Shown in pieces: positions 55,235-63,896 of a stretch of DNA of 64,000 nucleotides (position 1 is its first letter; every line of letters starts with the position of its first letter). The position numbers and the translations under genes are program-made. This DNA comes from Gammaproteobacteria bacterium (lineage in GTDB: Bacteria > Pseudomonadota > Gammaproteobacteria > Arenicellales > Arenicellaceae), in assembly GCA_022447525.1 (NCBI GenBank), contig JAKVBA010000009.1, forward strand, positions 29,592 to 93,591. Direction: 5' to 3'. The notes beneath the pieces were generated by a model. The model saw nothing but the letters and a program-made list of their open reading frames with translations, did no database searches and had not been told where the DNA came from.

Positions 55235-55630
55235 ATGGATTCGACAACCTTAAAATTAGACACCATTGTCAGTGACGGTGTCGGAGCTTCAGAGTTTGGG
55301 GTTCGAGAGATCAAACTTAAAGGGGATGAGACAAGGCATTTGTCGGAGCAAATTCAAGCGGTTAACTTTAGAATGCGCATTAGTCCGGTTGGCTATAATT
55401 CAGACTATCATGTTGCCGGCGACCCAACGCTTTTGGTCATTTTAAAGGGGCAAATTGTTGTTACCTTAGCATCAGGACACAGTAAAGGATTTGGAGCGGG
55501 CGATATGTTTGTCGCTGAGGATTACCTAGAAAAGGGCACGGAGTTTCGCTCTGGTTTGCACGGACACAAAGCTGAGGTGGTGGGTAGTTCAGAATTAACA
55601 GCCCTTCATCTTAAACTAGAGCGGCGGTGA
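55235..55630 (+). CDS. Small cupin-like protein, unknown
   Basis: A 131-residue protein with the strand pattern of a single cupin barrel: RMRISPVGYNSDYHVAGDPTLLVILKGQIVVTLASGHSKGFGAGDMFVAEDYLEKGTEFRSGLHGHKAEVVG. The usual G-x5-H-x-H motif is reduced to YHVAGD, so metal binding is doubtful, though a later GLHGHKAE gives two His. It follows apt closely and is probably co-transcribed. Role unknown. Confidence 0.7.
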   Translation: MDSTTLKLDTIVSDGVGASEFGVREIKLKGDETRHLSEQIQAVNFRMRISPVGYNSDYHVAGDPTLLVILKGQIVVTLASGHSKGFGAGDMFVAEDYLEKGTEFRSGLHGHKAEVVGSSELTALHLKLERR

Positions 55631-55645
55631 ATGCTCTGATGAAGC

Positions 55646-56263
55646 TCACGATCCCTTCTTTATGAACACAACGACCCAATAGCCCTGATGTTCAGCGGCA
55701 CCAATATGGTCGTAGTCTGAGTTCATTATATTGTTACAGTGCGCGCCACTTTGCATCCATCCATTGTGTACGTCTTCAGCGCTTTTGTAGCCGGATGCCA
55801 CATTTTCACCGATCGATAACCATGGTATGGCAAAGCGATCGGCCCTTTCCGATAAAGTCTCGCCGTTTGCTGAGGTATGACTCAATGTCCCCATCGTATA
55901 AAGATGCTCAGCTTGCTCTTCGGCCATATGCTGAAGGTCGCAAAGATAAGACAGTTCTGTAGTAGCACGATATTGTTTTCCGGCGCATTTTTGTTTTTTT
56001 GATCTGGATTCGTTCGCCAAATGCCTTATTTTTTTTGACACAGTGGTGACAGAACATGAGTTCTGATTTGATTTTTTCGTACTATATGCGAATAGTTCTG
56101 ATTTATATGAAATATTATATTTATTTTTGTTTTTATTATTAAGATTATTCAATGCCTTCACATTTGTCGTCAATTCTGCGCTAGCGCACGACGAAACAGT
56201 AGAAAAAGAAGAAAATATTATAAAAGTGAGCATTTTCCGATGCTTATGCGTTTTTATTAACAT
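55646..56263 (-). CDS. CAP-domain (SCP/PR-1) secreted protein
   Basis: About 205 residues from the ATG at 56263; starts at 56341 and 56233 are also possible. A basic start is followed by a signal peptide (MLTFIIFSSFSTVSSCASA). A ~60-residue Asn/Lys/Ser-rich stretch (NNLNNKNKNKYNISYKS) links to the C-terminal CAP domain: YLCDLQHMAEEQAEHLYTMG, LSHTSANGETLSERADRFA, ISIGENVASGYKSAEDVHNGWMQSGAHCNNIMNSDYDHIGAAEHQGYWVVVFIKKG. The four CAP His/Glu positions (H in LSHT, E in GEN, and His near the end) are visible. Bacterial CAP proteins are exported and of mostly unknown activity. Confidence 0.82.
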   Translation of the reverse strand: MLIKTHKHRKMLTFIIFSSFSTVSSCASAELTTNVKALNNLNNKNKNKYNISYKSELFAYSTKKSNQNSCSVTTVSKKIRHLANESRSKKQKCAGKQYRATTELSYLCDLQHMAEEQAEHLYTMGTLSHTSANGETLSERADRFAIPWLSIGENVASGYKSAEDVHNGWMQSGAHCNNIMNSDYDHIGAAEHQGYWVVVFIKKGS

Positions 56264-56470
56264 TTGGTCCAATATTTGTATGGTCTTTATAAAGACCGAT
56301 TTTAGACAATTATCTACGTATTTTGCATTTTTTACGGCCAAGAGCCCGAGATGATGCGAAATAAATTCTCCTATATAGTGCGTCGTGTCTATTTTTAGAC
56401 CAGCAAGCGAGATGGGTGTCCTAGGGTAATCTCGTTTCTAAATAAACCCAACATACTTAGGAATTTAAAA

Positions 56471-58573
56471 ATGATAAACAAAAAAAGCGTTCTAAGAAGC
56501 GCATTTTGCGGTGCGTCGTTATCCCTACTTACGATGTCCGCGCAGGCCGTTATGCCAACTGATGGCTCGGCTGCCTCATACAAAGCACAAAATCTAACAA
56601 CACAATCCAACCCGGCTTTTGCTGATCGTATCATCGTAAAGTACAAGCCATCAGCACCACAGTCACAAACTTTTGCAACTACCACTTCGATGGAAGCAGC
56701 AGCCGCAAGATCTGCAGGTCGTGCCATGAAGCACATCCGACGCATGGCTACAGGAGCTCACGTATTCGAGTTACCAAAGCGTAAAGGCGGTCGCATGAGT
56801 AGAAAAGCCATGAAAGCGATGCTCGCTGAGCTTCAGGCTGATCCAATGGTAGAACATGTCATGGTTGATCGTATGTTGAAGCCAATGGCAACGCCAAACG
56901 ATCCGTTGTACACAAACATGTGGCACTATTTCGAATCCACTGGTGGATTGAATGTCCCTCAAGCGTGGGATATCACAACTGGTTCTGGCGTAACGGTTGC
57001 AGTTTTGGACACTGGTATTACGTCTCACCCTGATTTAAACGCAAATTTGGTACCCGGCTACGATTTTATCAGTACTGCGGCCATCGGTAATGACGGCAAC
57101 GGGCGCGACTCTAACCCTGCGGATACGGGAGATGCCGTAAGCGCAGGCGAATGCGGTACCAATAGCCCTCCGCGTAACCAAGACAGTAGTTGGCACGGTA
57201 CGCACGTGGCTGGCACAGTAGCGGCTGTCGGAAACAACAACACTGGAATCGTTGGTGTTGCTTATGGTGCTAAGATTCTGCCGGTACGCGTTCTGGGTAA
57301 ATGTGGCGGACTAACATCTGATATTGCTGATGCAATCATCTGGTCGGCTGGTGGTTCAGTCCCTGGTGTTCCAAACAATCCTAACCCTGCGAAAGTAATA
57401 AACCTTAGCCTAGGTGGTAGTGGTTCATGTGACCCGACTTCTCAATCGGCCATTAACCAAGCGGTTGCGTTGGGTTCAACGGTGGTTGTAGCGGCGGGTA
57501 ACTCTAACACTAACGCTAGCTCAGCTACGCCTGCTAACTGTCAAAATGTTGTTACGGTTGCAGCAACAAATCGCAGTGGTGGTAGAGCGTATTACTCTAA
57601 CTACGGTAATGTGGTTGATGTTGCAGCACCGGGTGGTGCACAAAGCTCAGCGAATGATTCAGAGGGTGTTTTGTCTACTCTTAACAGCGGTGCAACTTCA
57701 CCAGCCTCCCCGAACTATGAGTACTATCAAGGCACAAGTATGGCGACACCTCATGTGGCCGGTGTGGCAGCTTTGATGTATGCGGTAAAGCCGAATATCA
57801 CTCCTTCGGAAGTTGAGACGGTTTTGAAATCCACAGCCAGAACCTTCCCTAGCACATGCTCTAGTTGTGGCACGGGTATCGTTGATGCGAAAGCGGCGGT
57901 TGAGGAGGTTAATCCAGGATCAGGTGGTCCAACACCAGGCGAAAATGAATTAGCTAACGGCGTAGCTAAAACTAACCTTTCAGGTTCATTACGCAGCGAA
58001 ACTCGCTTTACTCTAGAGATTCCAGCCGGCGCTTCTAACTTGAGGTTCGATATCGGTGGCGGATCTGGTGATGCCGACTTGTACGTGCGCTATGGTTCTG
58101 AGCCGACTACCAGCTCTTACGATTGCAGACCATACCGTAATGGTAACAGCGAATCATGTAGCTTTAGCACTACTCAAGCGGGTACTTACTATGTGATGAT
58201 TCGAGCTTACTCTGCTTACTCGGGTTTGAGCTTGGTTGCAAACTACGATGAACCCAGCACTGGTCCAGTTGAACCTGATTCTATCTTAGAAACAAACCTA
58301 TCCGGCTCTAGAAGTTCTTGGCAGAACTTCCAGTTGGATGTGCCTGCAGGTCAGAGTCAGTTGATTGTGCAAATTAGTGGTGGATCTGGCGATGCCGACT
58401 TGTATGTGCGTCGTGGTGCGAATCCAACCACTAGAAACTATGATTGCCGTCCATATAGAAACGGTAATAGCGAAACCTGTACTTTCAACAATCCAACTGC
58501 TGGAACGTACTACATTCGCCTACGGGGCTATTCAGCTTACTCAGGAGTCACCCTACAGGCGGCATCTCAGTAA
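56471..58573 (+). CDS. Secreted subtilisin-like serine protease (S8) with two PPC domains
   Basis: A 700-residue exoenzyme. Signal peptide 1-26 (ending AQA); propeptide (inhibitor I9-like) about 50-135 (DRIIVKYKP to MVEHVMVDRML); S8 catalytic domain about 150-478 with D180 (VAVLDTG), H242 (WHGTHVAG), oxyanion N344 (AAGNSN) and S423 (GTSMATPH). Two pre-peptidase C-terminal (PPC) domains follow at ~500-592 and ~605-698, sharing GGSGDADLYVR, then YDCRPYRNGNSE and AYSG, a recent-looking tandem duplication. It probably degrades protein outside the cell. TAGGA lies before the ATG. A terminator follows. Confidence 0.95.
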   Translation: MINKKSVLRSAFCGASLSLLTMSAQAVMPTDGSAASYKAQNLTTQSNPAFADRIIVKYKPSAPQSQTFATTTSMEAAAARSAGRAMKHIRRMATGAHVFELPKRKGGRMSRKAMKAMLAELQADPMVEHVMVDRMLKPMATPNDPLYTNMWHYFESTGGLNVPQAWDITTGSGVTVAVLDTGITSHPDLNANLVPGYDFISTAAIGNDGNGRDSNPADTGDAVSAGECGTNSPPRNQDSSWHGTHVAGTVAAVGNNNTGIVGVAYGAKILPVRVLGKCGGLTSDIADAIIWSAGGSVPGVPNNPNPAKVINLSLGGSGSCDPTSQSAINQAVALGSTVVVAAGNSNTNASSATPANCQNVVTVAATNRSGGRAYYSNYGNVVDVAAPGGAQSSANDSEGVLSTLNSGATSPASPNYEYYQGTSMATPHVAGVAALMYAVKPNITPSEVETVLKSTARTFPSTCSSCGTGIVDAKAAVEEVNPGSGGPTPGENELANGVAKTNLSGSLRSETRFTLEIPAGASNLRFDIGGGSGDADLYVRYGSEPTTSSYDCRPYRNGNSESCSFSTTQAGTYYVMIRAYSAYSGLSLVANYDEPSTGPVEPDSILETNLSGSRSSWQNFQLDVPAGQSQLIVQISGGSGDADLYVRRGANPTTRNYDCRPYRNGNSETCTFNNPTAGTYYIRLRGYSAYSGVTLQAASQ

Positions 58574-58600
58574 AAGAAGCGCTTTATAGCTTTTGGAAGA

Positions 58601-58633
58601 GGCCATCAACTAAGTGTTGATGGCCTTTTTTTT
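58601..58633 (+). terminator. Intrinsic terminator after the subtilase gene
   Basis: GGCCATCAAC and its perfect complement (10 bp) around TAAGT, followed by eight T. Confidence 0.95.
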
Positions 58634-58659
58634 ATGGACTAGATTTCCGGTTTGGCAAT

Positions 58660-59391
58660 CTATCTTTGTAGTTTATGAAAGGCATGAAATTCCCATTTAC
58701 GAATCGCCAATACCATACTGGTGCCATGTCTGGAGTTAAATGACTGTTTACTATCCTCGGTATTTAATTGATCGTAAAGTTCTCCAATATTTTCAAGTCT
58801 CTCTATAATTTGCTGAATGGACTTATCTGATAGGTCGCCAAGTTTAATAATTCTGGCGGCATCATCGCCAGCAAAGGAGCCACTGAGGAATCGTTGTTGG
58901 GCCTCTTTTTTAAAAAATTGTTCAATGGGACCATTTTTATGCCAAGTGAAATTATTAGAAATTAGTGGCTTAATTTTATTTTCGGGCAAGAGCTCAATCA
59001 TCTTCATCCTATCTAACTGAGCGAGACATCGAATGCACTCGGTTTCGCTTAAATCGTACATCTCGATGATTTCTTGTATGGTCCAGTTATTTACAACGCA
59101 ATAAGCAACCAAGCATAAAGCGGCATCAGAGACCAGCTCCCTCTCATGCTCAAGACTGAGCTGCTCGATTTTAGGACTTTGCGCTTCGTATTTGGCAACT
59201 AGATCCGTCAATTCAATACCAAGAATCTCGCAAACGCTATCAAGCCTTTTTAAAGAAAAGTTCTTGGACGAAAACATATGCTTTATGGTCGACTCCGATA
59301 GATCTAACTTTTCTGCGAGCTGTTTGTATTGAATTCCTTGTGATCTTAGCTCCAGCTTCAGCACATCTACTATTTGAGGTGATCTAGCCAT
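58660..59391 (-). CDS. XRE-family helix-turn-helix regulator
   Basis: A 243-residue protein. Residues ~6-62 are an XRE/Cro HTH (DVLKLELRSQGIQYKQLAEKLDLSESTIKHMFSSKNFSLKRLDSVCEILGIELTDLVA). The remainder is mostly helical, with a second HTH-like stretch (TIQEIIEMYDLSETECIRCLAQLDRMKMIELLPENKI, ~105-140) and EQFFKKEAQQRFLSGSF. No known ligand domain. It lies downstream of the PspA-like operon on the same strand but beyond a terminator, so it has its own promoter. Confidence 0.85.
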   Translation of the reverse strand: MARSPQIVDVLKLELRSQGIQYKQLAEKLDLSESTIKHMFSSKNFSLKRLDSVCEILGIELTDLVAKYEAQSPKIEQLSLEHERELVSDAALCLVAYCVVNNWTIQEIIEMYDLSETECIRCLAQLDRMKMIELLPENKIKPLISNNFTWHKNGPIEQFFKKEAQQRFLSGSFAGDDAARIIKLGDLSDKSIQQIIERLENIGELYDQLNTEDSKQSFNSRHGTSMVLAIRKWEFHAFHKLQR

Positions 59392-59531
59392 ATAAAAGCA
59401 AACCTTTGGTGTTTTGTAACTATTTGTCGAGTAGGCCTTAGAATCTAATCTAACTTGCGTAGTCTGTCATTTGATTTCGAGGTTCACATAGTTTACTGAT
59501 GCGCTCTAGTGTTCAGGCATGAAATGGTAAA

Positions 59532-59558
59532 ACCCCAAGACAAACTTCGTCTTGGGGT
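59532..59558 (-). terminator. Intrinsic terminator of the PspA-like operon
   Basis: ACCCCAAGAC and its perfect complement around a 7-base loop. On the minus strand it is followed by TTTT, so it ends transcription from the operon at 59581-61632. Confidence 0.75.
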
Positions 59559-59580
59559 GAATGTGACCGCACTATTTAGT

Positions 59581-60957
59581 TTACCTCGCGGCGCTAGTAG
59601 TTGAAGGTCTTGATAACCAACCTGATCGTTCAACTATGGAGGCAATTAGAATCAAGGTAACGCCACCGCCAGCAAACAGTATCCAGGAACCTACATTGAA
59701 CTGATCAACGAGTCTTGCCAGCGTAAGTAGTCCAGTTGCCGTCATTGCAAGTATGCTCATTATCTTGGCAGCGCGCAGTTCTGCACGGGTGCTGGATATG
59801 TGGTCGGTCAATGTTGTCAACATAAGCATTGCTAGCAGAGACATGAAACTTACAATAATGGAGCTCGTGGCCCAGGCTGATGCAATATTAGTCAAAATCA
59901 GTATCATTACAGATGTTGAAATTAAGAACTGCTGGTGTTTGGCTAAAGTCTTGGCAGACTTAGTGTTAGACCATGGTGCGCCCATGTCGTAAGCAAACGC
60001 CATCATCAATGACGAAAAGGCAAGCACAATGTAGTCGTCAAATTGGGAAGGCAACAACGTCAAAAGACTAAGAGAGAATCCTAAGCCAGCCACAAACCTT
60101 AAGCTGTCTAGAATCTTGGTCTTTGGGTTTACATCGGGCTTTGTTGCGAAGACGCGTGTTGCGTAGTAGATCAGTCCAAAAATAGTTGCGAGCATTAGTC
60201 CATCAACTGCATACAGGCCGAGCGCTCTGGCTAAAATTAATATGCCCGGTAGGAACAAACAAGCTAATGCGGCCCTCGACTCTGTTGTTAGAACCAGTTT
60301 TTGCTTCTTAATAACCCGCAAGCTTACACAAGAAGCGATAACCAACGCTATGGAAGCTAAAGTAGCGGCGTAAAGTGTCTCACGAACAGGGATTAAAAAG
60401 AGGCAGTTCAAAGCTATGAAGGAGACTGTTAGCTTTTTAGCAGCTAGGCGGGCAAAAATATTGAAACTGAAGTAACTTAAAAGACCCAATAGAGCGGATG
60501 CTCCAATCGCTAAAGGAATAAAAGTTTTAATATTTATTGTTTGCCATTTGAGCATGGCAGGGTAGTCAACTAATGCCCCATCGAGTTGAACAAGAGAGTA
60601 AGCTAAGGCACCCAGAATCATAAAGTTGGCTACCGTCGCTACCAAGCTCAGCCCGAAGAATACCCTTGCTCCTTTGACTTCCTTGAAAATAAAGCTTAAG
60701 AAAACACCAGCACTGGTAATCAGCCCGGTAAGAGATAGCAATTTAATGTAACGATATAAATCGTTTCCTTCGGTCCAACCCTCTAGCAGAAACAGAGATA
60801 ACGATGCTAGAACGGCACAGGCGCCAATAGTACGAAGGATGGTACTTAAGGATTTTCTGTTGATTCGATTGCTCTGGTTAAGTTGAGAGTTCATAGGACC
60901 TAACTTTTGATCTGGCACTGAAATGTCATTGCCATTCGAATAAATGAGATTGCTCAT
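59581..60957 (-). CDS. Polytopic membrane protein partner of the PspA-like protein
   Basis: A 458-residue protein with about 12 hydrophobic segments spread along its length after a hydrophilic N-terminus (residues 1-35). Examples are TIGACAVLASLSLFLLEGW, SFIFKEVKGARVFFGLSLVAT, ALACLFLPGILILARALGLYAVDGLMLATIFGLIYYATRVF and GSWILFAGGGVTLILIASIVERSGWLS. I do not recognise a transporter signature. GGAGAT lies before the ATG. It is the second gene after a PspA/IM30-like gene (30-bp gap), so a membrane-stress or membrane-remodelling role is inferred from context only. Confidence 0.8.
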   Translation of the reverse strand: MSNLIYSNGNDISVPDQKLGPMNSQLNQSNRINRKSLSTILRTIGACAVLASLSLFLLEGWTEGNDLYRYIKLLSLTGLITSAGVFLSFIFKEVKGARVFFGLSLVATVANFMILGALAYSLVQLDGALVDYPAMLKWQTINIKTFIPLAIGASALLGLLSYFSFNIFARLAAKKLTVSFIALNCLFLIPVRETLYAATLASIALVIASCVSLRVIKKQKLVLTTESRAALACLFLPGILILARALGLYAVDGLMLATIFGLIYYATRVFATKPDVNPKTKILDSLRFVAGLGFSLSLLTLLPSQFDDYIVLAFSSLMMAFAYDMGAPWSNTKSAKTLAKHQQFLISTSVMILILTNIASAWATSSIIVSFMSLLAMLMLTTLTDHISSTRAELRAAKIMSILAMTATGLLTLARLVDQFNVGSWILFAGGGVTLILIASIVERSGWLSRPSTTSAAR

Positions 60958-60987
60958 GATAATCTCCTATAGTTAATGGTTATTTAG

Positions 60988-61632
60988 CTATGATTGAGCT
61001 TGATCATCTTTTAATGCCTTTAATTGATTCTGTAATTCGGATTTGGATTCTTCTCGGCTGAACTGAGCTTCAAGCGGATCGTTACTGCCCTGATCAGTGA
61101 TGGTTAATTCTGTCTCTAGTACACTCGCCTCCCATCTTTCGAAAGTATCATTTAGTGCCTGTGATTGATCCGCTTTGAAAGCGACGCGGTTTACTTCGGC
61201 AACGCTTTGCCTTGAACGCATAAGATCGTGCCGTTGACTCATATCGTCTAGCTTAGATTTAAGGGCATGCAAATTATCAGCTACTTTTATTATTAAATTA
61301 CTTTGCTGTTCAATAGCTTGAGTGAGACGACGAGATTCCGATTCGCATTGATTTCGTCGACTCAAACATTGCAGCGCCTTGGGTTCATCAGTACTGGCAA
61401 TTGACTTTGCTCTGCCCTCCCAAACTGAGATTTGCTCTTTTGCTTGCTTTAGTTGAGACTCGTAACTTAATTGCTGTTTTTGTAAAGAGGCTAATCTTGC
61501 TTGAGTTTTAGCGACCGCTTGACGAGTCTTTCTAATATTAGCTTCGACTATGGCATCGTGATTCTCTAGTTCACCGACGGCATTTTCCAAGGTGGCATTG
61601 AATGAGGTTGTCAGTCTTTTAATCAAATTCAT
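60988..61632 (-). CDS. PspA/IM30 family protein
   Basis: A 214-residue, almost wholly helical protein. It begins MNLIKRLTTSFNATLENAVGELENHDAIVEANIRKTRQAVAKTQARLASL; the amphipathic start and the E-x-P-like position (here ELENHD) fit the PspA/IM30/Vipp1 pattern, and a long coiled coil follows (about 30-150, with RRNQCESESRRLTQAIEQQ). The tail (from 165) is acidic. Family members form ESCRT-III-like rings and rods on stressed membranes. It is not the E. coli pspABC arrangement: no PspF, PspB or PspC is near. GGAGGA lies before the ATG. Confidence 0.82.
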   Translation of the reverse strand: MNLIKRLTTSFNATLENAVGELENHDAIVEANIRKTRQAVAKTQARLASLQKQQLSYESQLKQAKEQISVWEGRAKSIASTDEPKALQCLSRRNQCESESRRLTQAIEQQSNLIIKVADNLHALKSKLDDMSQRHDLMRSRQSVAEVNRVAFKADQSQALNDTFERWEASVLETELTITDQGSNDPLEAQFSREESKSELQNQLKALKDDQAQS

Positions 61633-61677
61633 GATATTTCCTCCGTTGAGGTGGTTATTGAATGATCATAGTTATCT

Positions 61678-61702
61678 TTGAGATTAAGCTAAGACATCTC
61701 AA
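61678..61702. promoter_or_regulatory. Inverted repeat in the divergent PspA-like/acyltransferase promoter region
   Basis: TTGAGAT (61678-61684), 11 bases, ATCTCAA (61696-61702): perfect 7-bp arms. It lies 46 bp before the PspA-like start. Arm length and spacing suit a dimeric regulator. No sigma-54 (GG-N10-GC) promoter is seen. Confidence 0.5.
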
Positions 61703-61837
61703 TGAAAACAATCTAAGTGCAGCGCTGTTAGACAGAAAGTTAATATATTTGCACTTTGTATGCAGAATCTATGGTTTTTATATTTTGGTTTAAATTATGT
61801 GCACCTAATAACTGCGAATATTGCAGATGGAGTCAAT

Positions 61838-63142
61838 ATGAATATGTGGGCTAGAGCATTAGAAATTGCAAAACGAACACCCGAGGAGCGCAACCGATAC
61901 GTTGATCTGCTTCGGGCTCTATCGATTCTCGCGGTGGTTTTGGGCCATTGGATTATGGCAGCGCCCTCGTTTCACAGTGATAGTGCGCAAATGCAACACC
62001 TACTGGATATACAACCTTGGTCAAGATGGCTTACTTGGATATTCCAAGTCATGCCGATATTTTTCTTTGTGGGAGGATTTTCCAATGGCGCCTCATGGGA
62101 CAGCGCGTTAAGAAAGGATATTGGTTATGGACAATGGTTGGACGCCAGACTACGACGTTTGCTGGGGCCTGCTATTCCACTAGTGATGCTGTGGACTGGG
62201 CTGGCGATGGTTGGCTGGGCATTTGGCGTTCACCATGACTTCATACGCATTGGCTCCCAGGTCTCGCTGGTACCAGTTTGGTTTCTAGCGATCTATTTTG
62301 TCATTGTGGCGTTAGTGCCAATTACAAGAAAGCTTTGGTTCAGAGTTGGATGGTGGTCTATTTTTGTGCCGGTGATATTTGCTGTTGTGGGAGATTTGGT
62401 ATTTTTTAATACGCCTTACACTTGGTTTGGATGGTTCAATTATCTGTTTATATGGGGTGCTGTGCATCAGCTTGGGTACGCCTGGCAACAGGGTCGACTG
62501 TCTGGATCCCACAAGGCTGCCGTTGGTGCGATTGTTGGGTTTGTTGCATTGATTTTGATGACCAAATTTGGTCCTTATCCGTTGAGTTTGGTGGGTGTGC
62601 CGAGTGAAGAATTAAGTAATACGACTCCACCGAAGCTTCCACTTTTGGCATTAGCTATGGCTCAGGTTGGGATTGTCCTGTTGCTGGAAACGCGAGCGAG
62701 AAAATGGCTAAGTGGAATGCAAACTTGGGCTGCCACTGTAATGATCAATGGCTTTATCATGCCGGTTTTCCTTTGGCATAGCACGGTAATGATGTTAATG
62801 ATTGGAGCGACATTTTGGTTGCTGCCGGCGCTGTTGGTTATTGTTCCAGGTACCACAGAGTGGTGGGAAATGAGACCGATATGGGTCTCGGCATACTTGC
62901 TTGTGATGATAACGCTCTTACCCGCGTTCATCTGGAGTGAAAAGAGTGTCAGTGTTGGGCAAAGAAAGCCAACTATATTGTTGACAACATTGCTTGGTGC
63001 TTTGGCTGTGTGTCTTGGTTTGGCAATGCTTGCGGTTGGAGGGGTTGCTGGAAAGAGTTGGTTAGGAATTAATTGGCTGGCTTGTGTTTTGCCACCTTTG
63101 GGTTTGCTGATAGCCACACTTGGAAGTAAGCGGATAAGCTAA
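61838..63142 (+). CDS. Acyltransferase 3 family membrane protein
   Basis: A 434-residue protein with about ten membrane segments, from the ATG at 61838, which has GGAG at a good distance; the frame from 61760 adds residues without support. The family's first helix with its catalytic His is RYVDLLRALSILAVVLGHWIM, and helix 2 has VMPIFFFVGGFSNGASW, then the R-R-x-x-R-L-x-x-P motif DARLRRLLGPAIPLVML. Acyltransferase 3 enzymes acylate sugars or lipids at the outer face of the inner membrane. It is divergent from the PspA-like operon. Confidence 0.88.
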   Translation: MNMWARALEIAKRTPEERNRYVDLLRALSILAVVLGHWIMAAPSFHSDSAQMQHLLDIQPWSRWLTWIFQVMPIFFFVGGFSNGASWDSALRKDIGYGQWLDARLRRLLGPAIPLVMLWTGLAMVGWAFGVHHDFIRIGSQVSLVPVWFLAIYFVIVALVPITRKLWFRVGWWSIFVPVIFAVVGDLVFFNTPYTWFGWFNYLFIWGAVHQLGYAWQQGRLSGSHKAAVGAIVGFVALILMTKFGPYPLSLVGVPSEELSNTTPPKLPLLALAMAQVGIVLLLETRARKWLSGMQTWAATVMINGFIMPVFLWHSTVMMLMIGATFWLLPALLVIVPGTTEWWEMRPIWVSAYLLVMITLLPAFIWSEKSVSVGQRKPTILLTTLLGALAVCLGLAMLAVGGVAGKSWLGINWLACVLPPLGLLIATLGSKRIS

Positions 63143-63281
63143 ATACCTTCAGCGTAGGTACTCTCTTGTCAGGCCCGAACTTGATCTGTAGTTGTGTAAC
63201 CCTTTTGTGAATAGGATCAGCAGACCGATCACAAACGTCTTTCATAAGATAGCGATAAAGCAACGGTCTGTTTGGTTGGCG

Positions 63282-63896
63282 CTAATTGAGTTTGATAGTG
63301 CCGCTCATGGTTTCAAGTTCAACTGTACTGTCTCCATCCTTGAGAGTGAAGCTCAATTCTTGGCCCCAGCGATTGTCGTCATCTGGGCGATCATCGCTCA
63401 AGCGGTTTCTGATATCCCCACCTGGGCCTGTATTGACCTCAAAGTCGGCGCTTACACGCTCTTTGAAATCAAGATCTAGATTGCCACTGACGGTTTGACC
63501 TTCGATTCTTGAGTCATTCGATAAGCTTAACTCGATTTCTATATCGCCGGATACGGATAAGAAGCTAGCATAGTCGGTTTGCCCGATTTGTCCTTCTATA
63601 TCGCCAGAGACGCTTTTAGCTTCGAAGGTGCTAGCGCTTACATCCGCGCTTATATCGCCACTTACGGTCCGCAAACGTAGTTTGCCGGCAGCGTCTTCGA
63701 TATCAATATCGCCGCTAACGGTCTCAATGTCAGTACGTGCTGATTGATTGCTCTTATCTCCGCCCCTCGCTTTGATAGAACCGCTTATTGAGCTGATATC
63801 TAGGTCTCCAATGATATTTTGAATCTCGATACTTAGTGACGTCCCATCAATTTCTAAATCACTCTGTTTTGGAGCATGCAACACGAAGTCGACGTG
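63282..63896 (-). CDS. DUF4097-family beta-repeat protein, N-terminally cut
   Basis: About 204 residues of the C-terminal part. It is built of repeated short strands with the V-S-G-D-I pattern (TVSGDIDIED, TVSGDISADV, SVSGDIEGQI, SVSGDIEIEL, TVSGNLDLDF, TMSGTIKLN), typical of DUF4097 beta-helix proteins. The frame is open to the right into the poly-G artefact, so the start and signal peptide are missing; a GTG at 63884 is internal. The family is envelope-associated, of unclear function, and often found with anti-sigma or stress proteins. Confidence 0.85.
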   Translation of the reverse strand, partial: HVDFVLHAPKQSDLEIDGTSLSIEIQNIIGDLDISSISGSIKARGGDKSNQSARTDIETVSGDIDIEDAAGKLRLRTVSGDISADVSASTFEAKSVSGDIEGQIGQTDYASFLSVSGDIEIELSLSNDSRIEGQTVSGNLDLDFKERVSADFEVNTGPGGDIRNRLSDDRPDDDNRWGQELSFTLKDGDSTVELETMSGTIKLN

